Assembly (NCBI GenBank): GCA_030426085.1
Contig: JAUHYW010000022.1
Span: 1 to 64,000 of the forward strand
Origin: a bacterium
GTDB taxonomy: Bacteria > Myxococcota_A > Bradymonadia > UBA7976 > UBA1532
Direction of reading: 5' to 3'
DNA: 64,000 bases
The position numbers and the translations under genes were made by a program. The notes beneath the pieces are model-generated. The model did not search any database. It worked only from the letters and a program-made list of their open reading frames with translations, and was not told where the DNA came from. Of the stretch, positions 1 to 8,557 are shown piece by piece. Numbering within the stretch: position 1 is the stretch's first letter; every line of letters begins with the position of its first letter.

Positions 1-657
1 GGGCCGCCGCCGACCCCCCGGCCGCCGGCCGAGCTGCCCCGCCTCGCGGTGAAGCCCCGCATCCCCGGGGTCGAGCCGGGGCCGGCCCTGCCCGATCCGC
101 CCGACCAGGGCGAGCCGGGCGCCGCGCCCGGCGGGACCGCGGCGCCGGCCGGCGACCCGTCACCGGCCCCCAGCGGCGGCTTCGGCGCGGCGGCCTTCGA
201 CGCCGACGCCGTCGACGAGCCCGCCGAGCCGTGGGTCGCCCACGCGATCGAGCCCGGCGACGACCCGTTCGCGGCCTACGTCGCGCTCGTCGAGCAGCTC
301 AAGGCCCACAATGGCCTCTCCGGCGGGCGCATCGAGCACGAGACATACCTCGTCGACTTCACCCACGACGCGCTGAGCATCGCGGTGCTCGACGCCGACC
401 GGGAGGGGCTCCAGCCCGAGCTGGACCGGCTCGCCCGCATCGCCCGGCAGGCGGCGGGGGACGACATCGACTTCCGGGTGCTCACCTGCCCCCGGGGCGA
501 CCCCCGCCTCGACCCCGAACGCAACCCCTATCGCACCCGCGAGGCGCTCGAAGCCGCCGAGCGGGAGGCCCGCCGCGAGGCGGCCCGTCGCGACCCGGTC
601 GTCATGGCGCTCGTCGAGGGCCTCGACGCCGAGATCGTGCACATCCACCCCAACTGA
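1..657 (+). CDS. dnaX: DNA polymerase III subunit gamma/tau, C-terminal part (partial at window start)
   Basis: The reading frame is open from the first base, so this is the 3' end of a gene that starts outside the window. What is visible is a Pro/Ala-rich linker followed by an alpha/beta domain of about 130 residues and a charged Arg/Glu-rich helix near the end, as in the variable C-terminus of DnaX (clamp-loader subunit of the replicase). No catalytic motif is in view. The call rests on this layout and on synteny: dnaX-ybaB-recR is a widespread bacterial operon and ybaB starts 30 bases downstream. An internal GTG at 49 could be read as a start but is almost certainly not one. Confidence 0.75.
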   Translation, partial: GPPPTPRPPAELPRLAVKPRIPGVEPGPALPDPPDQGEPGAAPGGTAAPAGDPSPAPSGGFGAAAFDADAVDEPAEPWVAHAIEPGDDPFAAYVALVEQLKAHNGLSGGRIEHETYLVDFTHDALSIAVLDADREGLQPELDRLARIARQAAGDDIDFRVLTCPRGDPRLDPERNPYRTREALEAAEREARREAARRDPVVMALVEGLDAEIVHIHPN

Positions 658-687
658 CAGGCATTTCGCAGAGCGAAGGAGGGACCG

Positions 688-1005
688 ATGGCCAAGGGCG
701 GCTACGGCAACATCATGCTCCAGGCCAAGCGCATGCAGGGCCAGATCAAGACGCTGCAGGACGCGCTCGCCGAGCAGACCTTCGAAGGCGCCGCCGGCGG
801 CGGGCTGGTCAAGGTCGTCGTCGACGGCCGGCAGAAGGTGCAGAAGATCGACATCACCCCCGAGGCGCTCGACCCCGACGACCTCGACGAGGTGGCCGAC
901 CTGCTCACCGCGGCGCTCAACATGGCGATCACCGCCAGCCAGGAGAACAGCCAGTCCGAGATGAAGAAGATCACCGGCGGCATCCACCTGCCGGGGCTGT
1001 TCTGA
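688..1005 (+). CDS. ybaB: YbaB/EbfC family nucleoid-associated protein
   Basis: This is a 105-aa protein of the usual YbaB/EbfC length. These small dimeric DNA-binding proteins are encoded between dnaX and recR in many bacteria. The N-terminus is a Gln/Lys-rich helix (residues 5-30), followed by a Gly-rich turn and a beta strand with the family-typical VKVVVDG pattern (near residue 45), then the acidic PDDLDE segment and a C-terminal helix. A good ribosome binding site (GAAGGAGG) lies 5-8 bases before the ATG. Its stop codon is 8 bases before recR, so the genes are very likely co-transcribed. It probably acts in nucleoid organisation or recombination support. Confidence 0.93.
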   Translation: MAKGGYGNIMLQAKRMQGQIKTLQDALAEQTFEGAAGGGLVKVVVDGRQKVQKIDITPEALDPDDLDEVADLLTAALNMAITASQENSQSEMKKITGGIHLPGLF

Positions 1006-1012
1006 GCGGGCG

Positions 1013-1606
1013 ATGGCCGAAGCCGACCCCATCCGGCGCCTGATCCACGCGTTCTCGAGGCTGCCCGGCATCGGCGAGAAGACCGCCGCCCGGCTGACCT
1101 TCTTCGTGCTCGACGCCGACGAGAGCGTCGCCCGGGAGCTGTCGGAGGCGCTCGGCGAGGTGCGCCGTCGCATCCGGCTGTGCTCGGTGTGCTGCAACCT
1201 GACCGAAGTCGACCCCTGCCGCACCTGCCGCGACCCGCGGCGGGACGGCGCGACGATCTGCGTGGTCGAGTCGGTGCCCGGCATGCACGCCATCGAGCGC
1301 ACCGGCGAGTATCGGGGGCGGTACCACATCCTGCACGGGCTGCTCGCGCCGCTCGACGGGGTGGGGCCCGAGCAGCTCCACCTCAAGCCGCTGCTCGCCC
1401 GGCTCGGGGACGAGGTCGAGGAGGTCATCGTGGCCACCAGCCCCAGCGTCGAGGGCGAGGCGACGGCGCTGTACATCCAGCGGCTGTGCCGGCCGCTGGG
1501 GGTGCGGGTCACCCGGATCGCGAGCGGGGTGCCGATCGGCGCCGACCTGGAGTACGCCGATCAGGTCACCCTCGCCCGGGCGCTGGCCGGTCGGCGAGAA
1601 TTGTGA
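1013..1606 (+). CDS. recR: Recombination mediator protein RecR
   Basis: This is a 197-aa protein matching the standard RecR length (about 200). RecR works with RecO (and RecF) to load RecA onto SSB-coated gapped DNA. Motifs in order: an N-terminal helix-hairpin-helix (LPGIGEKTAARL, from about residue 18), a four-cysteine zinc finger (C-x2-C-x8-C-x2-C, residues about 60-75) and a Toprim domain starting ICVVES and containing the characteristic EYRGRYHILHG stretch. It follows ybaB in the conserved dnaX-ybaB-recR operon. The ATG lies only 8 bases after the ybaB stop. Confidence 0.97.
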   Translation: MAEADPIRRLIHAFSRLPGIGEKTAARLTFFVLDADESVARELSEALGEVRRRIRLCSVCCNLTEVDPCRTCRDPRRDGATICVVESVPGMHAIERTGEYRGRYHILHGLLAPLDGVGPEQLHLKPLLARLGDEVEEVIVATSPSVEGEATALYIQRLCRPLGVRVTRIASGVPIGADLEYADQVTLARALAGRREL

Positions 1607-1631
1607 CGGCGCGGGCCCGAGAACCGAATTC

Positions 1632-1660
1632 TTGTGCACCCCGAACAGGGGTGATAGGTT
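1632..1660 (+). promoter_or_regulatory. Putative sigma70-type promoter for mglBA
   Basis: TTGTGC (1632-1637) and TAGGTT (1655-1660) are separated by exactly 17 bases in the recR-mglB gap. The recR stop is 25 bases upstream and the mglB ATG 71 bases downstream. This suggests mglBA is transcribed separately from the dnaX-recR operon. Inference from consensus only. Confidence 0.5.
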
Positions 1661-1730
1661 GCGTCAACGGCGAACCTCGCCGGTGGGGGCGAGACGCTCC
1701 TACGTTCAGCCGGAGGCGTGAGAAGCTCAG

Positions 1731-2207
1731 ATGAACTCGCAGTTGGTCCTCTTCGAGGAAGAGCAGAAGAAGATCGTCCAGATCTGCGATGCCCTTCATC
1801 GTGACGCCTGCGCCAAGGCCGTGTTCCTCGTCAATCGTGACGGTCAGATGCTCGCCAACAGTGGCCAGACCGTTCAGATGGACACGACCTCCCTGGCGAG
1901 CCTCACTGCGGGCAACATCGCGGCCACCGGCGGCCTCGCGCAGCTCCTCGGCGAGAAGGAATTCGCCATCCAGTTCCACGAGGGGGAGCGCGACAACATC
2001 CACATCTCGCTGGTCGGTCAGCGCGTGATCCTCGTGATCATCTTCGACGAGCGCTCCTCGCTCGGACTCGTCCGGCTGAGGGTCCGGCGGGCCAGCAACG
2101 AGCTGGTCAAAGTCTTGGAACAGATCAACGCCAAGGCAGCGCAGAACCCGGGCCACACCGTCTTCGACGAGATCAGCGACGAAGACATCGACAACCTGTT
2201 CGGCTGA
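1731..2207 (+). CDS. mglB: MglB-like Roadblock/LC7 protein (GAP for MglA)
   Basis: This 158-aa protein has a single Roadblock/LC7 domain over roughly residues 10-130: alternating strands such as AVFLVNRDGQML followed by a helix and the paired strand FHEGERDNIHISLVG. It is followed 18 bases later by mglA, as in the Myxococcus mglBA operon. MglB is the GTPase-activating partner that inactivates MglA at the lagging cell pole during polarity control and gliding. The acidic C-terminal tail (DEISDEDIDNLFG) is typical of MglB. The start ATG follows a gap holding a recognisable promoter at 1632-1660. Function is inferred from family and synteny. Confidence 0.92.
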   Translation: MNSQLVLFEEEQKKIVQICDALHRDACAKAVFLVNRDGQMLANSGQTVQMDTTSLASLTAGNIAATGGLAQLLGEKEFAIQFHEGERDNIHISLVGQRVILVIIFDERSSLGLVRLRVRRASNELVKVLEQINAKAAQNPGHTVFDEISDEDIDNLFG

Positions 2208-2225
2208 CTGCGAGCGCGGTAGACC

Positions 2226-2813
2226 ATGTCGTTCATCAACTACTCCTCGCGCGAAATCAACTGCAAGATCGTCTATTACGGTCCCGGTCTCTGCGGTAAG
2301 ACCACGAATCTCCAGTACATCTACGCCAAGACCAATCCCGAGGCCAAAGGCAAGATGATCTCGCTGGAGACGGAGACGGAGCGCACGCTCTTCTTCGACT
2401 TCCTGCCCTTGTCGCTGGGCGAGATCCGCGGCTTCAAGACGCGCTTCCACCTGTACACGGTGCCGGGGCAGGTCTTCTACGACGCGAGCCGCAAGCTCAT
2501 CCTCAAGGGCGTCGACGGGGTCGTCTTCGTCGCCGACTCGCAGGTCGAGCGCCTCGACGCCAACATCGAGAGCCTCGAGAACCTGCGGGAGAACCTCGAA
2601 GAGCAGGGCTACGACCTCGACAAGCTGCCCTATGTGGTTCAGTACAACAAGCGGGACCTGCCCACCGCGGTCGACGCCGGCTACCTGCGCGAGGCGCTCA
2701 ACCCGACCAACGTGCCCGACTTCGAGGCGGTCGCCACCACCGGCATGGGCGTATTCGACACCCTCAAGGCGGTGGCCAAGCAGGTGCTCATCGAGCTCAA
2801 GCGGGGTCGCTGA
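2226..2813 (+). CDS. mglA: MglA-type small Ras-like GTPase
   Basis: This is a 195-aa bacterial Ras-like GTPase of the MglA type, which sets front-rear polarity and drives gliding and type IV pilus switching in Myxococcus. The P-loop is GPGLCGKTT (from about residue 19), followed by the MglA hallmark [11 protein letters not shown] (about residues 54-64). The G3 position reads [13 protein letters not shown], where MglA proteins carry Thr instead of the Ras Asp. The G4 motif is NKRD (about residue 141). Length and motifs match full-length MglA. It lies directly downstream of mglB, and its stop is 8 bases before a coiled-coil gene that may belong to the same transcript. Confidence 0.96.
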   Translation: MSFINYSSREINCKIVYYGPGLCGKTTNLQYIYAKTNPEAKGKMISLETETERTLFFDFLPLSLGEIRGFKTRFHLYTVPGQVFYDASRKLILKGVDGVVFVADSQVERLDANIESLENLRENLEEQGYDLDKLPYVVQYNKRDLPTAVDAGYLREALNPTNVPDFEAVATTGMGVFDTLKAVAKQVLIELKRGR

Positions 2814-2821
2814 CCACCCCG

Positions 2822-3892
2822 GTGACCACGCCGACCCCCGAGCCGACCGACCCCGCACCCATCGACCCCGCGTCCACCGCCACCGCGCTCACCGACGACG
2901 CGCCCGAGGCGCCGCAGCACCTCTGGCACTACCCGATCTACACCTTGCGTCTCATGCGCCACCGGCGGCGCATCCGCCAGCGGTTGGAGGCGCTCGACCG
3001 CGACCTGCGCGAGGCGGTGCAGGTGCGGGACGAGGCGCTGGCGTTGCTGGGCGAGGCGACCCTCTCCGGAGGGGCCGGCGGGGTGGGCGGGCGCATCACC
3101 GCCTTCGCCGAGACGCTGGCCCGGCTCGACGCCGAGCGGGCGACCATCGATCGCCGCCGGGAGGCGTCGACCATCGAGCTGGCCGCCGCCGAGGCCGACC
3201 GCCGGGCCCGGCTGGCCGAGTTCGACGCCCGCCTCGAGGGGCTCGAGGCCGAGCTGGCCCCGCTCGAGCGGGCGCTGGTCGAGCACGTCGAGCGCCGGGA
3301 CGCCCTGGAGCACGAGGGTGAGGACGCCGCCGACCTGCGCCGCAGCCTGGAGCTGCGGCTGGCTCACATCGAAGACGACTTCGACGGCGCCGACGAGGCC
3401 GCTCGCCAGCTCTACGAGGCCGAGCGGCCCGAGATCGAGCAGAAGCTGGTCGAGCTGCGGGCCGCCGATCCGATCCGGGCCGCGGCGCGGGCGGCGATCG
3501 ACGGCCCGCTGGCCCGGCTCGACGAGCAGGTCGCCGAGCTCAAGCGCATGCAGGAGACCGTCTCCGGCCAGCGGGAGAGCTGGCTCGAAGAGGTCGACGG
3601 CCGCATCGCCGAGCTGACCGCCAGCCGGGAGGACGAGCTCGAGGCCCTCGCCCGCAGCGACGTGCGGCGGCGGGCGGCGCTGGTCGACCTGGGGCGGGAG
3701 GCTCTGCACCTCGACGGCGGCGAGAGCCCGGGAGAAGACGCCCGCCGGGCGCTGGATCACATCGTCGGCCTGCGCCGGGCCCGGCGGGCGCTCCAGGCCC
3801 ACGACGCGGCGCTCGACACCGGCCCGCTGCGCATCACCCTGGCCCTGATCGCGGCGCTGGGCATCGGGCTGCTCTTCCTGCGGGGCTGCTGA
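2822..3892 (+). CDS. Long coiled-coil protein with C-terminal membrane anchor
   Basis: This 356-aa protein of unknown function has a Pro/Thr-rich N-terminus (about 35 residues) followed by nearly continuous Arg/Glu/Ala/Leu-rich helix (residues 40-330) typical of coiled coils. It ends in a single hydrophobic segment (ITLALIAALGIGLLFL, about residues 338-353), so it looks tail-anchored with the coiled coil in the cytoplasm. The start is a GTG 8 bases after the mglA stop, implying translation from the mglBA transcript. Position suggests, but does not show, a role as a scaffold or envelope tether in MglA-dependent polarity. No enzymatic motif is visible. Confidence 0.8.
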   Translation: MTTPTPEPTDPAPIDPASTATALTDDAPEAPQHLWHYPIYTLRLMRHRRRIRQRLEALDRDLREAVQVRDEALALLGEATLSGGAGGVGGRITAFAETLARLDAERATIDRRREASTIELAAAEADRRARLAEFDARLEGLEAELAPLERALVEHVERRDALEHEGEDAADLRRSLELRLAHIEDDFDGADEAARQLYEAERPEIEQKLVELRAADPIRAAARAAIDGPLARLDEQVAELKRMQETVSGQRESWLEEVDGRIAELTASREDELEALARSDVRRRAALVDLGREALHLDGGESPGEDARRALDHIVGLRRARRALQAHDAALDTGPLRITLALIAALGIGLLFLRGC

Positions 3893-3947
3893 CCGCGGCG
3901 GGGGCCGCCCCGATCGGCGCGAATTCGACGGCTCGGCCGACCCCGCC

Positions 3948-3953
3948 TACAAT
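3948..3953 (+). promoter_or_regulatory. -10 hexamer six bases before a start codon (leaderless candidate)
   Basis: TACAAT at 3948-3953 matches the -10 consensus at 5 of 6 positions and ends exactly 6 bases before the ATG at 3960. The transcript would therefore start at or next to the A of the start codon. No ribosome binding site is visible. No convincing -35 element is seen. Confidence 0.4.
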
Positions 3954-3959
3954 CCCGGC

Positions 3960-4427
3960 ATGCGACGGGATCGACTGCGAAGCCTGATCGACACCGCCGA
4001 GCGGCACACCCGGGCCGGGCGGCTCGGCCGCGCCGTGCGGGTCTACCGCAAGGTGCTGGCCCAGGCCCGGATCGGGGAGTACGAGCACGAGCTGGCCCAG
4101 GCCCGCCTGGGTGACCTGCACCTGGGGCAGGGTCGGCCCGAGCTGGCCTGGCCCCACCTCGACCGGGCCCGCCGGCTCACCGCCGACGAGCCGGAGTACG
4201 CGCTGATGGCCGGCCGGGCCCTGGCCGCCTCCGGCCGCCCGGCCGAGGCCGCCGGGCACCTCTTCGACGCCGTCGGCTCGCCGGGGCACGCCTCGGAGGC
4301 GCTCGTCGAGCTGGCCCGGCTGGCCGGGCAGCGCGGTGACCGCCGCGCGGCGCGGCGGCTGGCGGCCCACGCCGGTCGCTGCGATCCCCGCTTGCGCGAT
4401 CTGGCCCGGGGCTACGCCGACGCCTGA
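3960..4427 (+). CDS. Small TPR-like protein
   Basis: This 155-aa all-helical protein is rich in Arg, Ala and Leu. Helical hairpins with TPR spacing can be seen (RLGRAVRVYRKVLAQARIGEYE, then QGRPELAWPHLDRARRL, then ASGRPAEAAGHLFDAV). TPR repeats form protein-binding solenoids; no partner can be named. There is no signal peptide or membrane segment. The ATG has no upstream Shine-Dalgarno sequence but sits 6 bases after a -10-like TACAAT, so translation may be leaderless. The gene is convergent with the GAF-domain gene, only 13 bases away, with no terminator hairpin in the gap. Confidence 0.7.
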   Translation: MRRDRLRSLIDTAERHTRAGRLGRAVRVYRKVLAQARIGEYEHELAQARLGDLHLGQGRPELAWPHLDRARRLTADEPEYALMAGRALAASGRPAEAAGHLFDAVGSPGHASEALVELARLAGQRGDRRAARRLAAHAGRCDPRLRDLARGYADA

Positions 4428-4440
4428 GCCGCCCGCCGGA

Positions 4441-5484
4441 TCAGCGGGCCGCCGACCCGGGCGCCGCGATCGCGATGATCCGGCGGTTGTTGGCCCCCAA
4501 CCCTTCGGTCAAGGCCTCCTGGGCCGACGCGATCGACGCGTCGAGCGACCCCGACTCGTTCTCAGGGAAGAAGCTCACCCCGGCGCTCGCGCTGAGCTGA
4601 AGCCGGGTGTCGGGCAGCCGGAAGCTCATGCGGCCGAAGCGGTTGAGCACCCGCTCGCACTGGTGGAACGCGCCCTCGGGGTCGGTGCCGGGCATGAGCA
4701 CCACGCAGGCCGTGTCGCCGAAGCGGCCGGCCAGATCGGCCGCCCGGCACTCCTCGTCGATGACGTGCATCAGCGCCGAGACCCCCTGGTGGGTCAGGGT
4801 GTCGCCGTAGCGCTTCGAGAGGATGTCGGGGCGGTCGACGGCGTAGATCACCGTCGAGTAGATCTGCCCGTAGCGGCTGGCCGCGGCGTGCACGAAGTGG
4901 GCGTAGCGCTCGATCTCGTCCTGGCTGCGCACCCGGCGCAGGCCCTCGACCGGGAAGCGGGTGGTGCCCTGGCGGGCCTCGGTGCGGGCGAGGGCCGAGC
5001 CCACGATCGCGCCGGCCCGGGCGAGCTGGCGCCGCAAGGCGGTGTCGGCCGGGCCGCCGTAGAAGCCGTGCAGCGCGCCCACGATCTGGTCGTCGAAGAC
5101 CAGCGGCACCGAGAGGGTGGACTTGAAGCCGCCCTGCAACGCGACGCTGTTGAGCGAGACGGTCCACGGGTCGCTGCCGATCGCCTCGACCCACACCGGC
5201 TCCCGGTCGAGCAGGGCCTCCCGCAGATCACCGGTGAGGTGCCCGAGCACGCAGGTCCGGCCTACCGGGAACCGGCGGATGTAGTCCACCGGCACCCCCG
5301 AGGCGCCGAGCAGCACCAGCGCGTCGCCCACCCCGTCCGAGGCGAAGAGCGCCAGGGCCTTGGCCCCGCCGAGCCGGGCGAGCAGGGCGCAGATCTCGCC
5401 GGCCCCGGTCGCGAAGGGCCGCTTGCGACACAGCCGCTCGCCGAGCGCCAGGACCGCGTCGAGGTATGCCGCGTCGGAGTCCAT
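4441..5484 (-). CDS. GAF domain protein with a degenerate GGDEF domain
   Basis: This is a 347-aa signalling protein. Residues about 10-160 look like a GAF sensor domain. Residues about 190-340 follow the GGDEF diguanylate cyclase fold, but the signature loop reads RFGDTACVV instead of R(F/Y)GGDEF. The catalytic acidic residues are lost and cyclase activity is unlikely; it may bind nucleotide or act as a protein-interaction module. I chose the ATG at 5484 because AAGG lies 6 bases upstream. An ATG two codons earlier (5490) has the site too close, and the frame remains open further upstream to 5670. A candidate promoter lies at 5544-5571. Confidence 0.8.
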   Translation of the reverse strand: MDSDAAYLDAVLALGERLCRKRPFATGAGEICALLARLGGAKALALFASDGVGDALVLLGASGVPVDYIRRFPVGRTCVLGHLTGDLREALLDREPVWVEAIGSDPWTVSLNSVALQGGFKSTLSVPLVFDDQIVGALHGFYGGPADTALRRQLARAGAIVGSALARTEARQGTTRFPVEGLRRVRSQDEIERYAHFVHAAASRYGQIYSTVIYAVDRPDILSKRYGDTLTHQGVSALMHVIDEECRAADLAGRFGDTACVVLMPGTDPEGAFHQCERVLNRFGRMSFRLPDTRLQLSASAGVSFFPENESGSLDASIASAQEALTEGLGANNRRIIAIAAPGSAAR

Positions 5485-5819
5485 GATCATCCTTTCGGCC
5501 GCCGGCACGAACCCCCCGGTCCTCGGTGCCGGCGCACCCCGGCAGCATAACCGATCCCACCGATTTGAGAAGAAGCCGGTGTGACCGCCGGTGACGCCGG
5601 CGCATCGGTGAACACGGCGATATGCGGCGGATCGATGGTCGATTCGCCGCCGATGTGAAAGGCTTGACAAGGCATCCCCGAGGCAAGACCATCGCGCCTT
5701 ATGGCGGTCCGCGGCGGACCACCGAATTTGATCCGGGAATGCGTGAAGCTGCCCTCGTCGATCACGAGTTCGATCACGAGCGTTTCACGCGACCACCAAG
5801 GGGAGAGGAGTCCAATCTC
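5485..5819. other. Divergent intergenic region
   Basis: These 335 bases separate the GAF-domain gene (minus) from the lipoprotein gene (plus). The part near 5544-5571 holds a candidate minus-strand promoter. A perfect inverted repeat GGTCCG-CGG-CGGACC lies at 5706-5720. A direct repeat of GATCACGAG (5760-5768 and 5772-5780) lies 40 bases before the lipoprotein start. A TTGACA at 5664-5669 has no good -10 at the right distance. An open frame through part of this stretch is upstream extension of the lipoprotein frame, not a separate gene. Confidence 0.5.
5544..5571 (-). promoter_or_regulatory. Putative promoter of the GAF/degenerate-GGDEF gene
   Basis: Read on the minus strand, TTCTCA (5571-5566) is followed after 16 bases by TATGCT (5549-5544), about 60 bases before the chosen ATG. 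The -10 is good and the -35 weak. Inference from consensus only. Confidence 0.4.
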
Positions 5820-6488
5820 ATGAAGGAGCTCAAGCTTCTGCTGGCGTGCGGCGTGCTGTTCGGCATGACCGCCGGCATCGCGGCCTGCGACGTCGACGAT
5901 GGGGGCGAAGACGACTGCGAGGTCGGCGACTGCACCGAGACCGACGCCATGGTCGAGGCCGACATGGGCGTCCCGGTCGAGTACCGCTACGTCATCGTCG
6001 CGGACGACAGCCCGGAGACCGACACCGACGGCACCGCCGGGTCGGACGTCTGCGGCATGGTCGCCGTCTGCGACGGCGAGTCGCTGACCGGCCTCGAGGC
6101 CACCCTGACCCTCGGCGAGGGCACCGTGTGCGACGGCAACACCACCGAGGCGCCGTGCCAGAGCGGCATCAACCGGCAGGAGCCGGGCACCGCCCTCGAC
6201 ACCGGGGACGAGTGTGATCCGGCCAACAACCTCGACGAGGGCCCCTCGCACTACGTCTCGCTCGGCGTGACCGGGCAGCTCGCGGTGGACTTCGGCCGCG
6301 ACCTGCAGGGCTGCGAGGTCACCGTGCGCGAGCCCGCCGGGCTCGACATGGAGGGCTACTACGTCTATGTCTGCGAGTCGGCCGAGATCAACAACGACAC
6401 CTGCCTGCTGATGGGCAACTCGGTGGCCGAGGCTCTGATGGGCGACGACGTGAGCTTCGTCGTGCCCGAGGCCGTCGGCGAGGAGTGA
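5820..6488 (+). CDS. Lipoprotein of unknown function
   Basis: This is a 222-aa predicted lipoprotein. The N-terminus is Lys-Glu-Leu-Lys followed by a hydrophobic stretch ending in a lipobox (GIAAC, Cys at about residue 22), then a very acidic Asp/Glu-rich linker. The mature part has scattered cysteines (probably disulfides) and no motif I recognise. The ATG at 5820 is preceded by a strong GGAGAGGAG. The longer frame from 5622 would bury the signal peptide, so I rejected it. A strong terminator follows at 6513-6541. It is probably monocistronic and envelope-located. Confidence 0.85.
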   Translation: MKELKLLLACGVLFGMTAGIAACDVDDGGEDDCEVGDCTETDAMVEADMGVPVEYRYVIVADDSPETDTDGTAGSDVCGMVAVCDGESLTGLEATLTLGEGTVCDGNTTEAPCQSGINRQEPGTALDTGDECDPANNLDEGPSHYVSLGVTGQLAVDFGRDLQGCEVTVREPAGLDMEGYYVYVCESAEINNDTCLLMGNSVAEALMGDDVSFVVPEAVGEE

Positions 6489-6512
6489 CCGGGCAGCCGA
6501 GAGGCTGAACGG

Positions 6513-6541
6513 GGGGGCGCTGCGGCGCCCCCTTCGTCTTT
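6513..6541 (+). terminator. Intrinsic terminator after the lipoprotein gene
   Basis: A perfect 8-bp stem GGGGGCGC / GCGCCCCC (6513-6520, 6525-6532) with a TGCG loop is followed by TTCGTCTTT and then CGAAC. It lies 24 bases after the stop codon. Confidence 0.85.
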
Positions 6542-6625
6542 CGAACCCCGGCGCGGCGGGCGCCGAGATTGACCCCGGGGGATCGATCGGCTTTGATCGG
6601 GGGTCACGGGGTTTCGGGGGTCGGG

Positions 6626-8557
6626 ATGACGCGTCCGACGCGCGGCCGGGGGGCCGGCGGCGATATCATGCAGATGTTCGAGGGTCCCCGGGAGGAGACC
6701 CTCGACGACGCGCAGCGGGCTACGCTCGCCCAGGCTCGGGAGACCTTCCGCGAGCTGGAGAAGCTCACCAAGAACATCGCCCTCTACGGCAAGGGTCACC
6801 AGAGCGTCGCCCGGTTCCGGGCCCGCCTCTTCGACGCGGTCGTCGCCCTCATCGGGGATGCGCCGCAGATCGACTTCCAGATCGGGCCCTACGACTTCAC
6901 GATGTTCGAGCAGAGCGTCTACCAGAACCCCAACCCGGAGCGGAACTTCGTCTACCGCTTCTACCTGGACGGGGTGCGGCACATCATCCTGCACGGGGGG
7001 GTGACCCGGGCCGAGCTCGACCGCTTCGTCGACGTGCTGCTCGTCGACTGGGACGACCCGGCGCTGTTCGAGGACGACGCGGTGACCCTGCTGTGGCAGG
7101 CGGACTTCGAGCACATCCAGTACGTGCTCATCGACAACTTCGACGAGGACGCCCGCGAGGGCGAGGAGCGGCTCTACACGGTCGCCGGGGTCGTCGAGCA
7201 GGTGCGCAGCGAAGACCCGCTGCCCTCGACGGCCGGTCCGCCGCCGCTGCCCGGCCGCGAAGGGCCGCCGCCGCCGCCATCCGGTCGGGGCGGACCGCGC
7301 ATGCGGGATCGGGCCCGCCCGGTGCGGCGGGTCGACCTGTCGGCGGCCGGCCTGACCGAGGACGACCTCGCCCGCTTCGTCGAGACCCCATTCGCGATGG
7401 ACGAGGCCGAGTTCCACACCCTCGAACGGGTCATCCACACCCACGGCCGGGAGACCCTCGAGAAGTTCATCGAGATCCTGTTCAAGGTGAACCTCGCCGA
7501 CGACGACGGCGCCGTCGACCGGGCGGGGCGCATGGTGGGGCTCTTCGACCGCATCGCCGACCTGCTGCTCGACTCGGGGCGGATGGGGGAGCTCGAGCGG
7601 CTGATGCGCAAGGTGCGGCTGCTGACCGGCCCCCGGGGGCAGCGGCTGTCGGAGAACGTGCGCACCATCCACCGCATCTTCGCCCATTGGAGCAGCCCCG
7701 CCTTCGCCGAGCGGGTGCTCGCGCCGCTCGCCGAGGCCGGCGACCACCGCTACACCCCGTCGATCCTGGCCATCTGCGCCCTGCTCGAGCCGACCGCGAT
7801 CGGGCCCATCGCCCGGATGGCAGGCGTGGTGCGGGTCGAGGAGACCCGGGCGGCGCTGTACCGGCTCACCGGGCGCATGCTGCCGGGGCACGAGCGGCCG
7901 GTCATCGACCTGCTGCGGGCGGTCGAGCCGGCCCACGCCCACGCCCTGGTCCGGCTGCTGACGGCTGGGGATCCCAAGCTGCGCCCGTCGATCGCCCGGG
8001 CGGCGATGGCCAACCCCGAGCCCAAGGTGCGGTTCGAGGGCCTGTCGGTGCTGCCGCTCGTCGACGAGCCGCAGGTGCTCGACCTGATGTTCGCCGCCCT
8101 CGACGACCCGGCGCGCATGGTGCGCAGCAAGGCGATCCACCTCATCGCGCGCATCACCCGGCCCGAGGTGCACCGGCGGGTGCTGGCGTGTATCGACCAG
8201 AAGCGCTTCGCCGACTTCGACCTCGCCGAGAAGCGGCGCTACTTCGCCGCCGCGGCGCTGACCGGCGACCCCCGGGCGCGCTGCGTGGAGCTGTTCGAGA
8301 GCGGGGGCCTCATCCGCAGCCGGGGGCAGGACGAGCTGCGTCACTGCGCCGCGGTGGCCCTCGCGATCCGGCTGCACCGCGACCTGGCGCCGGCCTTCCA
8401 GAAGGAGCTCGACCGGCGCATCAAGTCGGAGCTCTTGACCGAGGCGGCCGAGTGGGGCCTGCACCACATGCAGTGCGACCGCGACGCCCGCACCCGGCAG
8501 CTCTACGACATCTTCTTCAAAGGCGAGCTGACCCGGGGAGAGGCGAGCGATGTCTGA
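6626..8557 (+). CDS. HEAT-repeat-like solenoid protein with proline-rich linker
   Basis: This is a protein of about 643 aa with three parts: an N-terminal alpha/beta region (residues about 15-190, with KNIALYGKGHQSV early on), a Pro/Gly-rich linker (about 195-235), and a long alpha-helical solenoid (about 240-640). The solenoid contains HEAT-like phrases such as PKVRFEGLSVLPLV and MVRSKAIHLIARI. No enzymatic motif was recognised. The start is uncertain: ATG 6626 has TCGGG just upstream, ATG 6668 is a good alternative, and 6569 is less likely. The stop overlaps the HD-GYP-like gene by 8 bases, so the two proteins are translationally coupled and probably cooperate. Confidence 0.7.
   Translation: MTRPTRGRGAGGDIMQMFEGPREETLDDAQRATLAQARETFRELEKLTKNIALYGKGHQSVARFRARLFDAVVALIGDAPQIDFQIGPYDFTMFEQSVYQNPNPERNFVYRFYLDGVRHIILHGGVTRAELDRFVDVLLVDWDDPALFEDDAVTLLWQADFEHIQYVLIDNFDEDAREGEERLYTVAGVVEQVRSEDPLPSTAGPPPLPGREGPPPPPSGRGGPRMRDRARPVRRVDLSAAGLTEDDLARFVETPFAMDEAEFHTLERVIHTHGRETLEKFIEILFKVNLADDDGAVDRAGRMVGLFDRIADLLLDSGRMGELERLMRKVRLLTGPRGQRLSENVRTIHRIFAHWSSPAFAERVLAPLAEAGDHRYTPSILAICALLEPTAIGPIARMAGVVRVEETRAALYRLTGRMLPGHERPVIDLLRAVEPAHAHALVRLLTAGDPKLRPSIARAAMANPEPKVRFEGLSVLPLVDEPQVLDLMFAALDDPARMVRSKAIHLIARITRPEVHRRVLACIDQKRFADFDLAEKRRYFAAAALTGDPRARCVELFESGGLIRSRGQDELRHCAAVALAIRLHRDLAPAFQKELDRRIKSELLTEAAEWGLHHMQCDRDARTRQLYDIFFKGELTRGEASDV

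Noticed and set aside
4336-5550. Plus-strand 404-aa open frame opposite the GAF protein
   Set aside because: It is antisense to a gene with clear domains, and has no start signal or recognisable sequence.
5664-5669. TTGACA as promoter of the 5820 lipoprotein gene
   Set aside because: No -10 element at 15-19 bases downstream.
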